Assembly: GCA_030617125.1 (NCBI GenBank) | Contig: JAUWWA010000165.1 | Coordinates: 1 to 5,331, forward strand | Source of the DNA: Pirellulales bacterium | GTDB taxonomy: Bacteria > Planctomycetota > Planctomycetia > Pirellulales > Thermoguttaceae | Direction of reading: 5' to 3' | Length of the DNA: 5,331 nt | In this document: piece by piece, positions 1-5,331 of the stretch | Layout of the letters: each line of letters starts with the position of its first letter | How positions within the stretch are numbered: the first letter of the stretch is position 1 | Translations under genes and position numbers: made by a program | The notes under the pieces: generated by a model | The model's input: only the letters and a program-made list of their open reading frames with translations | Database searches by the model: none | Told to the model about the DNA's origin: nothing

Positions 1-106
1 CCCGGCCGTTGGAGCGCCTTCTGGAAGCGCATTTCCCAATATGGGTACACACATCAGTCTGCTTAATGGATATACATCATTTCATACGAGCACCCATTTC
101 GGTTCT

Positions 107-125
107 CGCCACGCATTGCGTGGCG
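107..125. repeat. Perfect inverted repeat (8-bp stem, 3-nt loop) upstream of accD
   Basis: The sequence reads CGCCACGC, then ATT, then GCGTGGCG, a perfect palindrome that would form a strong GC-rich hairpin in DNA or RNA. One further T-G wobble pair (106/126) is possible. It sits 68 bases before the chosen accD start, in a stretch with no convincing gene. No T-run follows it, so it is not a standard intrinsic terminator for an upstream gene. It may be a dispersed palindromic repeat or a leader hairpin of the accD transcript. The structure is certain; its role is not known. Confidence 0.6.
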
Positions 126-161
126 GCTATCAAGCAGAACCCCCAATGCCTAACCTCTACT

Positions 162-185
162 CCCGAACCCTAATCCCCACTCCCC
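162..185 (-). other. C-rich tract; G-quadruplex-type motif on the minus strand
   Basis: On the plus strand, four C-runs (162-164, 168-170, 175-178, 182-185) are separated by GAA, TAAT and ACT. The minus strand therefore reads G4-AGT-G4-ATTA-G3-TTC-G3, which meets the usual G3+N1-7 quadruplex rule with loops of 3, 4 and 3. A further C5 run lies at 140-144. The tract ends 8 bases before the preferred accD start codon, on the template strand of that gene. It resembles a degenerate CCCTAA-like repeat. Its presence argues that the upstream in-frame extension of accD is not coding. Whether it folds in the cell is unknown. Confidence 0.5.
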
Positions 186-193
186 AATCTGTC

Positions 194-1045
194 ATGTCTA
201 CCAGCAGTCCTCAATCCGGTCATTCCAAGAACATGATCTCGCGCCCCAAACGCGGTGTGCCCGAGGGACTCTGGAAACGTTGCCCGGGCTGCCAGCAAAC
301 CATCTTCCGCAAGCAAGCGGAAAAACGGTTGGGCGTCTGCCCGGAATGCGACTACCACTGGTACGTGCCGGCGCGGGAGCGCATCCGCCAGATTCTCGAC
401 GAGGGCACGTTCGAGGAATGGGACGCCGACCTCGAATCGACCGATCCGTTGGAGTTTGTCGACAAGAAACCCTACAGCCAGCGGCTCAAGGACGAGCAGC
501 GCCGGACCGGGCTCCGCGAGGCGGCCGTCGTGGGGACCGGCATGATCCGCGCCCGGCGCGTCGCCTTCGGCGTAACCGACTCGTCGTTCATTATGGGCAG
601 CATGGGCTCGGTCGTCGGCGAAAAACTCACCCGAACTATCGAACGCGCCACCGACGACCAATTGCCGCTGATCATCATTTCCGGCAGTGGCGGCGGCGCG
701 CGGATGCACGAGGGTCTCCTATCGCTGATGCAGATGGCGAAGGTCTCGGCCGCCTTGGCCCGATTCGACAAATCCGGCGGGCTGTTCATCTCGGTGCTGA
801 CCAATCCGACGATGGGCGGGGTGGCCGCCAGCTTCGCCTCGCTTGGCGACGTCGTCTTCGCCGAGCCGAAGGCCCTGATCGGCTTCGCCGGACCACGCAC
901 CATTAAGGCAACCATCCGCATCGAACTGCCCAAGGGCTTCCAAACCAGCGAGTTTCTCTTGGAGCACGGCTTCATCGACCGCATCGTCCGCCGGGAGGAC
1001 CTCAAGAGCGAGATTGCGAGGACCATCGACTTTTGCGGCAAGTAG
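194..1045 (+). CDS. accD: Acetyl-CoA carboxylase carboxyltransferase subunit beta (AccD)
   Basis: The protein has 283 residues. With AccA it forms the cytosolic carboxyltransferase that moves the carboxyl group from carboxybiotin (on AccB) to acetyl-CoA, giving malonyl-CoA for fatty-acid synthesis. The N-terminal zinc ribbon is complete: Cys30, Cys33, Cys49 and Cys52 (CX2C-X15-CX2C), after the family hallmark PEGLW. The crotonase-like core shows [10 protein letters not shown] (135-144), [12 protein letters not shown] (163-174), TNPTMGG (203-209) and LIGFAGPR (228-235), then [15 protein letters not shown] near the C-terminus. Compared with the usual SASGGARMQE, the glycine loop has one extra Gly, and TDPT has become TNPT. 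The frame is open upstream, with ATGs at 41, 146 and 233. I prefer 194 because it places the zinc ribbon where other AccD proteins have it and because 140-190 is a C-rich repeat. No Shine-Dalgarno is visible. A start at 233 (270 residues) remains possible. A kinase gene follows 13 bases downstream. The accA, accB and accC genes are not in the window. Confidence 0.96.
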   Translation: MSTSSPQSGHSKNMISRPKRGVPEGLWKRCPGCQQTIFRKQAEKRLGVCPECDYHWYVPARERIRQILDEGTFEEWDADLESTDPLEFVDKKPYSQRLKDEQRRTGLREAAVVGTGMIRARRVAFGVTDSSFIMGSMGSVVGEKLTRTIERATDDQLPLIIISGSGGGARMHEGLLSLMQMAKVSAALARFDKSGGLFISVLTNPTMGGVAASFASLGDVVFAEPKALIGFAGPRTIKATIRIELPKGFQTSEFLLEHGFIDRIVRREDLKSEIARTIDFCGK

Positions 1046-1058
1046 CGGATAGCGCAAC

Positions 1059-1931
1059 ATGGCATTTCTGGATTCGTTCAAAGCGGTTTTCTCGTCCAAC
1101 CGGGTGAACGTCTCGAAGCGGTTCGCCCTGTTGCGCGAGGCTATCCAGGGAAGCATGTCACAGTTTTACATGGCCCGCGATCTGCGCAGCGGCGAGGTCG
1201 TGGGGCTGAAAATCCTCAAGCCGGAGAAGCTTGCCGCCTTCGAAGCGCGGTTCAAGGGACTCAACAAGCCAAGCGAAGGCCAAATCGCCGTCCAGTTGAA
1301 GCACCCTAACATCGTCGAGACGCGTGAATACGGCCTGACGACCAACGACGAGCACTACGTGCTCATGGAGTACATCGACGGGATCGACATGAACTCGGCG
1401 CTGATCGGCCGCGATCCGCTGCTCAACGGCCGCCGCGTGCAGTTCATCCGCCAATCGGCCGAGGCGCTCGCTGCCGTGCATTCCGCCGGGTTCATCCATC
1501 GCGACATGTGCCCTAGGAACCTGCTGTTGACCAAAGACAGTCTGAACGTGAAGCTGATCGACTTTGGGCTGACGGTGCCCGCCACCCGGCCGTTTATGCT
1601 GCCCGGCAACCGTACCGGGGCGCCTAACTACATGGCCCCGGAACTGGTCCGCCGCAAGCCGACCGATCAGCGACTTGACGTCTTCGCGTTCGGCGTGACG
1701 GCGTACGAGATATGCACGTCGGAGCTTCCTTGGCTTCGGGGCACGACCGGCTTGGCGGCGATGAGGCACGACCAGCCGCCGACCGACATCCGCGAGTACC
1801 GAGCGGACATCAATCCCATGTTGGCCTCGGCGATTCACGCTTGCATCGAGGGCGACGTCAACAAGCGCTGCCCTTCGATCGAAGAGTTCCTGGCGATGAT
1901 ATGTCACGTGCGGCACGAGACGGTGCAGTAG
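1059..1931 (+). CDS. Protein kinase, Hanks type (Ser/Thr kinase fold), single-domain, cytosolic
   Basis: The protein has 290 residues and is almost entirely one eukaryotic-like kinase domain starting near residue 21. Visible elements: the VAxK-type lysine Lys51 (VVGLKIL), a candidate helix-C Glu73, hinge LMEYIDG (102-108), catalytic loop HRDMCPRN (147-154) with Asp149 and Asn154, DFG 168-170, activation segment ending GAPNYMAPE (187-195), DVFAFG (207-212) with Asp207, and Arg270 of the last subdomain. No membrane helix, PASTA or other sensor domain is present, so it should act in the cytosol. Two oddities are visible. The glycine loop is IQGSMS, keeping only the middle glycine of GxGxxG. The usual HRDLKPxN lysine is Cys151, with Arg153 at the position tyrosine kinases use in HRDLAARN. 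Lys51, Asp149, Asn154 and Asp168 remain, so activity is plausible. It starts 13 bases after accD on the same strand, which suggests one transcript. No clear ribosome-binding site is visible. The substrate is unknown. Confidence 0.92.
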   Translation: MAFLDSFKAVFSSNRVNVSKRFALLREAIQGSMSQFYMARDLRSGEVVGLKILKPEKLAAFEARFKGLNKPSEGQIAVQLKHPNIVETREYGLTTNDEHYVLMEYIDGIDMNSALIGRDPLLNGRRVQFIRQSAEALAAVHSAGFIHRDMCPRNLLLTKDSLNVKLIDFGLTVPATRPFMLPGNRTGAPNYMAPELVRRKPTDQRLDVFAFGVTAYEICTSELPWLRGTTGLAAMRHDQPPTDIREYRADINPMLASAIHACIEGDVNKRCPSIEEFLAMICHVRHETVQ

Positions 1932-1935
1932 CACG

Positions 1936-2622
1936 TTAATCGGCGGCCATTAGCCAATCGAACTTCCACAACGGGTTGCCGCACTGCTCACACTGCTTGC
2001 CATTCTCCAGGAGTCCGCCGCGACACTCCCGGCAATCGCGAATCGCCGGGAGGTAATCTATCTGGCGATTGCGCGCCTCGGCGGCGCCGGTCCGGTCGCC
2101 AAAAGCCAGTGCTGTTACGATTTCCACGGCCGGCGGCATCAGGCGAAACAGCACCAGCGGCGCCTTGCGGGATTCCGCCAGCGCGCTCGCCAAGACGTCG
2201 GTGAACGTCAGTCGCCGCTCGCGGGACGTTTTCGACAAGTAGCAGGCGAGCCGCTCGGCCGCCTTGGAACCGGCCCGCGCCTCGCCGAGCCTCAGCCACG
2301 TGAGCCATTGCAAGTACCAGTCGTCGTCGGTGGCGACGTAGCCGTGCTCCCGAACCGCCGCTGCGGAGACGGCGATCTGATACAGTTCGATCTCCACTTT
2401 CGTCATCTTCTCCGACCGCTCTTCCGAAACGGGCGCCAGCATCGAGTCCATGCCGACGATCCGCTGCACGTCGTAATGCACGCGCCGATAGAACGTATTG
2501 CACAGGACGCTGAGGCCGTCGGCCAGGGCAACAGTCACACGCGCCGCGTCGCTGCGATTCTCGTGCCGGTTGAACGCTTCGGCGGCTTCGACGCGCCGGT
2601 CCACGGAGTCTTCTGTTGTCAT
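1936..2622 (-). CDS. Hypothetical protein with C-terminal four-cysteine zinc ribbon
   Basis: The protein has 228 residues and I do not recognise its family. It is soluble, with no signal peptide or membrane segment. The N-terminal half looks helical (residues 8-60). The centre is rich in Trp and Leu (DDDWYLQWLTWLRLGEA, about 99-115), followed by a helix-rich part with PPAVEIVTALAFG (163-175). The C-terminus carries Cys197, Cys200, Cys211 and Cys214 (CX2C-X10-CX2C, with GNPLWKFDWL after it), a typical zinc-binding ribbon that could contact nucleic acid or protein. The frame is open back to an ATG at 2721. I chose the ATG at 2622 because GGGGA lies 7 bases before it, a good promoter lies just upstream, and the 2721 start falls inside a repeat arm. 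It converges on the kinase gene with 4 bases between the stop codons. Its codons are GC-ending like those of its neighbours, so nothing suggests recent transfer. Confidence 0.75.
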   Translation of the reverse strand: MTTEDSVDRRVEAAEAFNRHENRSDAARVTVALADGLSVLCNTFYRRVHYDVQRIVGMDSMLAPVSEERSEKMTKVEIELYQIAVSAAAVREHGYVATDDDWYLQWLTWLRLGEARAGSKAAERLACYLSKTSRERRLTFTDVLASALAESRKAPLVLFRLMPPAVEIVTALAFGDRTGAAEARNRQIDYLPAIRDCRECRGGLLENGKQCEQCGNPLWKFDWLMAAD

Positions 2623-2629
2623 GGCCGTT

Positions 2630-2634
2630 TCCCC
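2630..2634 (-). promoter_or_regulatory. Ribosome-binding site deciding the start of the minus-strand hypothetical gene
   Basis: On the minus strand GGGGA is followed by a 7-base spacer and the ATG at 2622. This is a moderate match to the Shine-Dalgarno sequence at correct spacing. It supports the internal start rather than the ATG at 2721. Confidence 0.45.
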
Positions 2635-2649
2635 AGAGTGTTTTTCGTG

Positions 2650-2678
2650 ATTGTATCTCTCGCCCGACGAGACCGCAA
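2650..2678 (-). promoter_or_regulatory. Candidate sigma70-type promoter for the minus-strand hypothetical gene
   Basis: Read on the minus strand, TTGCGG (2678-2673) is followed by exactly 17 bases and TACAAT (2655-2650). The -10 box matches TATAAT at 5 of 6 positions. The -35 box keeps the TTG. Transcription would begin near 2643, leaving a leader of about 21 bases before the ATG at 2622. This is a pattern match only. Confidence 0.4.
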
Positions 2679-2736
2679 GCCAACGGCAGGCAAGCCCGTC
2701 CGCTAAACCCGGATTGTTCATGGGTCAATTGTATAG

Positions 2737-2757
2737 CACAGGCATCTTGCCTGCGTT
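2737..2757. repeat. Palindromic repeat unit 1
   Basis: CAGGCA (2739-2744), loop TCT, TGCCTG (2748-2753) form a perfect 6-bp stem with a 3-base loop. A mismatch and another C-G pair lie outside. The unit aligns with unit 2 at 14 of 21 positions and is followed by the same GTT. Confidence 0.6.
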
Positions 2758-2764
2758 GCCCAGC

Positions 2765-2785
2765 CACAGACTGAAAGCCTGTGTT
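2765..2785. repeat. Palindromic repeat unit 2
   Basis: CACAGACT (2765-2772), loop GAA, AGCCTGTG (2776-2783) form an 8-position stem with one A-C mismatch (2770/2778). It starts 28 bases after unit 1. The innermost stem pair is T-A here and A-T in unit 1, a compensatory change. A short TTTT lies 7 bases after the stem, too far for a standard terminator. Confidence 0.6.
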
Positions 2786-2816
2786 ACACCTTTTGTGGAA
2801 TAATCCGGGCTAAACG

Positions 2817-2961
2817 GTGACGTCCGCAACTTGGCGCCGTACGTATTAGGACCCCTGGACCGCAGCGGCCCCGGCGTCTACCATGGGCGCTTGGCGTGAT
2901 TTCAACCCCACTTGGCCGCCGCACCTTGTCGCCAGCCGGGTGGGATTCATGCGAGAATGTG
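2817..2961. other. Intergenic leader before the large plus-strand gene
   Basis: This is the remainder of the 339-base divergent intergenic region. I see no RNA gene, no clear promoter boxes and no operator. The frame of the downstream gene is open from 2821, but its translation here is rich in Arg and Pro and reads as non-coding. A purine-rich GGGTGGGA lies at 2938-2945. It is followed by an ATG (2949) in another frame that stops after 20 codons, and by ATGTGATG (2957-2964), in which a start-stop pair overlaps the chosen start. Confidence 0.4.
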
Positions 2962-5331
2962 ATGCAACGCGAGCAAGACTCCCATCCCCACGAAAAAACG
3001 ACCGTCCGTGAAGTCCTCGGCTACCTGAACTTCTCCAGCGGGGTGCCCGCCCCGGGGTTCCTGAAAAACCTCAACGGGCTGTTCGCCCGGATCGACGCCG
3101 AGCAGCCGTGCCGAGCGATCGGTGCGCTGCTGCGTAGCGAGTTGGCGGAAGTCCGCGGCACGGCCGACGCCTTCCAACACGTCGATCAGGCCGAGGCGGT
3201 GATCCGGCTGGTTTTCGACGAGGTGTTGCCCGCCTATCGCCGCCACCATCGCGATCTGCTGTTCCACCAAAGCGACGAGCAGTTGTTTCAACCGTTTTTC
3301 ATCGGTCGGGTGTGCGAGGCCGTCTTGCAGCAGGGCGGGCCGTGGGACCAGACTGAACGGATCGTCGGCGGAGCGATCGATCGGCTCAACGACTATCTCG
3401 GCCATCGGCCCGTCGCCGTGCTCGAAACCGAACAGAAGATTCAGCCGTACGCCCACGAACGGGTGCGGCCGATCCCGCTTCTTATCCGCTCGGCGGGCGT
3501 CGCCGTGGGACCCTACCGCGAACTGGTCGCCAAGGCGATCGAAATCCTCGAAACGACCGATCCGGCATTGCTGTTCGACGCATGGTTCGATCTGGAACAA
3601 CTCGACGAGTTGGCGCTCGACCCTCGGGCGTACGATTTCGATCACCCGGTCAACAAACGCCCGAACTACTTGTTCGGCCAGTGGGACATGCATGCGTTGG
3701 ACAATTCGGGCCGCTGCCGCCGGTTCGTCGTGCAAGAGGTTTCGCTCAGCGCGATGCTCGCCCGTCTTGCCGACCGCAATGAGATCCCCTACGAGGAGGT
3801 GCTGTTCGAGGCCGGCGACGTGCTGGCGGGCACGATGCTGATGGGCTCCGGTGTCAGCGGCAACCGGCCCGACGCCCACGACTCCGACACCACACTGGCC
3901 GCGCTGGTGCAACACATCGCCGCTTATCGCGATGCTTTCTACGAGCGACTTCTTGCGCGGATGGAAGGCCCGCACGCCGAGCGGCTTCGGGACGAAGCGG
4001 CGAAGCTCCGTCAACCGTTCGGCGTCGCGCGGCAGCATTTCAACCAGTACCTTGCCCAGCGCCGTGCCCGGCAGTTGCAGCACGTTCACCTGGCGAGGCT
4101 TTTCGCGCGGATGGGCTACTTGGAAGCGGCCGCCCGGCAGGTCCGCGTCGTCCCGGTCGCCTCCGCCCGAATCCTCTGCGACATCCATTGCCGCCTGACC
4201 ACGGCTCACCGGGCGATTTCCGACGGCCGGCTGGAGGCGGCCGCCGCCGTGAGCGAGCAGCTCGAAGACCTCCTGCACCGCGGCATCGAGTGCGGCGGGC
4301 TGGTCGACCCGTGGAACATCCTCGGATTCGACGGGAACTACAGCCTCTTCCCCGCGCTGGAAAACAGCGTTCACGACCACCGCGTCGACGAGTTGATCCA
4401 CATGGTCGGCGAGATCTTCGACCTGTACGTTCAGCTCGAGAAGGAGGCCGCGGCAGCGGGTAACGGCGAGTTGCAACAGGCCGTCTCCGACCGCCTCGGC
4501 AAGCTCGCCGCGTGGTGGGACCAATACGCCAGCAGCGAGGTCAGTTCGGTGGAAGGAATTTCCGGCCGCGAGACACGGGAGTCGGCCGACTACGTGGCCG
4601 CGGCAGTCAGCGCGTGGCACGATGCGGGAACCGCCGCCGGCGACATCGTTTTTTGGCGAGGGCACGTCGAGCAGTTCCGCTCGCCCAAAGCATACGCCCT
4701 GGTCGTCGAGGCGCTTTTGCAGCAGCGCGACCTCGTCGCCGCCATGGCCCTGCTGATCCAATGGCTCAGCCGGGCCGAACAAATCCCCTTGATCGAGGAA
4801 AACTACGCCTTCCACGACCTCGCGATCGCTTGGATGGAAGACCTGTGGCGGCCGGATGACGAATCGGACGAAAACGACACGACTCCCCGGCAACGCTGGG
4901 AACTTTCGCGGAAGTTCTTCGACTGCCTGGAAGCCAACGCCGAGGAGTACTGGGAGACGCCACGGTTCGAGCTTGCCGGCGAAGGGGCCGACGATGCCGA
5001 GACGCCAGGCGGCGAGGAGGAAGAACCGGACGACCTGTTCCGCGCGGCCTACGAGGGCGTGACCTATCGCGACAGCACCGACGACGGCATCGAGGGCGAG
5101 ATTCTCGACGGCGGCGATGACGGCTTGAGCGACTTCGAGTTGGTGCTCGAGGCCGAGCGGATCGTCTCGCGGCTGGGTTTCCTGGCCATGCTGGCACAGC
5201 TATGGCGCTTGGCGGCGGTGGCCTCGATGCCCCGCGATCGCTGCGTGTCCGACGGCGCCGACGGGGATCGCGACACCGTACTCTCCGGCTGGCTGCAGCG
5301 CGCGATGACCAACCGCGACCGGCTACAGGAG
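2962..5331 (+). CDS. Large hypothetical protein, helical with acidic C-terminal part (3' end outside the window)
   Basis: An uninterrupted frame of 790 codons runs off the right edge without a stop. I do not recognise the family. It has no signal peptide or membrane segment. Residues about 15-630 appear mostly alpha-helical and rich in Leu, Ala, Glu and Arg. Pieces such as LARLFARMGYLEAAARQV (378-395) and AHRAISDGRLEAAAAVSEQL (415-434) resemble TPR-like helical pairs, though no consensus array is clear. A distinctive block is NILGFDGNYSLFPALENSVHDHR (453-475). Residues 632-727 contain acidic, low-complexity linkers (DDESDEND near 632-639, GGEEEEPDD near 683-691). A hydrophobic helical stretch follows (about 720-753). 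The ATG at 2962 is preferred; GTG at 2959 and 2896 and TTG at 2926 are in frame but unsupported. No good Shine-Dalgarno is seen. Codons end mostly in G or C, as in the other genes. Helical scaffold or protein-interaction roles are possible but unproven. Confidence 0.8.
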   Translation, partial: MQREQDSHPHEKTTVREVLGYLNFSSGVPAPGFLKNLNGLFARIDAEQPCRAIGALLRSELAEVRGTADAFQHVDQAEAVIRLVFDEVLPAYRRHHRDLLFHQSDEQLFQPFFIGRVCEAVLQQGGPWDQTERIVGGAIDRLNDYLGHRPVAVLETEQKIQPYAHERVRPIPLLIRSAGVAVGPYRELVAKAIEILETTDPALLFDAWFDLEQLDELALDPRAYDFDHPVNKRPNYLFGQWDMHALDNSGRCRRFVVQEVSLSAMLARLADRNEIPYEEVLFEAGDVLAGTMLMGSGVSGNRPDAHDSDTTLAALVQHIAAYRDAFYERLLARMEGPHAERLRDEAAKLRQPFGVARQHFNQYLAQRRARQLQHVHLARLFARMGYLEAAARQVRVVPVASARILCDIHCRLTTAHRAISDGRLEAAAAVSEQLEDLLHRGIECGGLVDPWNILGFDGNYSLFPALENSVHDHRVDELIHMVGEIFDLYVQLEKEAAAAGNGELQQAVSDRLGKLAAWWDQYASSEVSSVEGISGRETRESADYVAAAVSAWHDAGTAAGDIVFWRGHVEQFRSPKAYALVVEALLQQRDLVAAMALLIQWLSRAEQIPLIEENYAFHDLAIAWMEDLWRPDDESDENDTTPRQRWELSRKFFDCLEANAEEYWETPRFELAGEGADDAETPGGEEEEPDDLFRAAYEGVTYRDSTDDGIEGEILDGGDDGLSDFELVLEAERIVSRLGFLAMLAQLWRLAAVASMPRDRCVSDGADGDRDTVLSGWLQRAMTNRDRLQE

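Larger units (their letters stand above)
2701..2816. repeat. Intergenic repeat element: inverted arms around two palindromic units
   Basis: The left arm (2701-2720) contains CCCGGATT followed by GTTC. The right arm (2796-2816) contains the complement, GAAT followed by AATCCGGG. The arms match perfectly over 8 bases (2708-2715 with 2802-2809) and more loosely on either side. Between them lie two hairpin units at 2737-2757 and 2765-2785. No reading frame is present, so the element would be non-autonomous, like a small MITE or a REP/BIME-type cluster. I recall similar AATCCGGGCTAA and CACAGGC...GCCTGTG sequences as scattered in planctomycete genomes. That is memory, not a search. Confidence 0.5.

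Noticed and set aside
1..66. Possible 3' end of an upstream plus-strand gene
   Set aside because: One frame stops at 64-66 and another at 171-173. Neither short translation can be recognised, so the frame cannot be chosen and no gene is called.
71..76. TATACA as a -10 box for accD
   Set aside because: No -35 match lies at 16-18 bases upstream (the sequence there is CA-repeat-like), so a promoter is not supported.
41..193. N-terminal extension of AccD from the ATG at 41 or 146
   Set aside because: The stretch covers the palindrome and the C-rich repeat, and its translation (for example [14 protein letters not shown]) does not resemble AccD. Starting at 194 gives a normal length.
472..1934. 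Minus-strand open frames opposite accD and the kinase
   Set aside because: They overlap two clearly recognised plus-strand genes and have no recognisable protein content.
1906..1936. Short hairpins (ACGTGC with GCACGT; CGTG-CGG-CACG) as a terminator after the kinase
   Set aside because: The stems are 4-6 bp, they compete with each other, one has a 19-base loop, and no T-run follows on either strand.
2623..2721. Extension of the zinc-ribbon protein to the ATG at 2721
   Set aside because: The extension would cross the candidate promoter and start inside a repeat arm. The ATG at 2622 has a ribosome-binding site at good spacing.
2765..2794. Palindromic unit 2 plus TTTT as an intrinsic terminator
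   Set aside because: The T-run is only four bases and lies 7 bases after the stem, and no plus-strand gene ends nearby.
2947..4893. A 648-codon open frame on the minus strand opposite the large plus-strand gene
   Set aside because: It lies in exact codon register with the plus gene, so it stays open merely because that gene avoids TTA, CTA and TCA codons over this stretch. The plus frame continues open to the window edge and gives a more natural protein composition; the antisense product is rich in Val, Arg, Gly and His, as shadows in GC-rich genes are.

Overview
The window looks like a piece of a GC-rich bacterial chromosome, most probably from a planctomycete (Pirellulales-like). This assignment is an inference from memory, not a database search. 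It rests on the wording of the AccD protein (a [11 protein letters not shown] nucleotide/acyl-CoA loop and a [17 protein letters not shown] block), on a stand-alone cytosolic protein kinase with an HRDMCPRN catalytic loop, on weak or absent Shine-Dalgarno sequences, and on short CACAGGC...GCCTGTG palindromes between genes.

Layout, left to right. Positions 1-193 are mostly non-coding: a GC-rich scrap that may be the tail of an upstream gene, an AT-richer stretch, a perfect 8-bp-stem palindrome at 107-125, and a C-rich tract at 162-185 whose other strand fits the G-quadruplex consensus. Then come accD (194-1045, +), the beta subunit of acetyl-CoA carboxylase carboxyltransferase, and 13 bases later a protein kinase gene (1059-1931, +). 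The two are probably co-transcribed. The kinase ends 4 bases before the stop codon of a convergent gene on the minus strand (1936-2622), a 228-residue protein of unknown function with a C-terminal four-cysteine zinc ribbon and a plausible sigma70-type promoter.

The 339-base divergent intergenic region (2623-2961) holds that promoter and a compact repeat element (2701-2816). The element has two inverted arms built on CCCGGATT/AATCCGGG and, between them, two related imperfect palindromes 28 bases apart with a compensatory base change in the stem. From 2962 to the right edge, one uninterrupted plus-strand reading frame encodes at least 790 residues of a large, mostly helical, acidic protein of unknown function. 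Its stop codon lies outside the window.

How the genes relate: accD supplies the carboxyl-transfer half of malonyl-CoA synthesis, the first step of fatty-acid synthesis. The tightly linked kinase could be a regulator, but nothing in the sequence names its target. The other two proteins cannot be tied to that pathway. I see no CRISPR array, tRNA, rRNA, integrase or transposase, and no clear new multi-gene system. The most unusual items are the kinase's catalytic-loop and glycine-loop substitutions, its linkage to accD, the paired-palindrome repeat element, and the quadruplex-type tract before accD.
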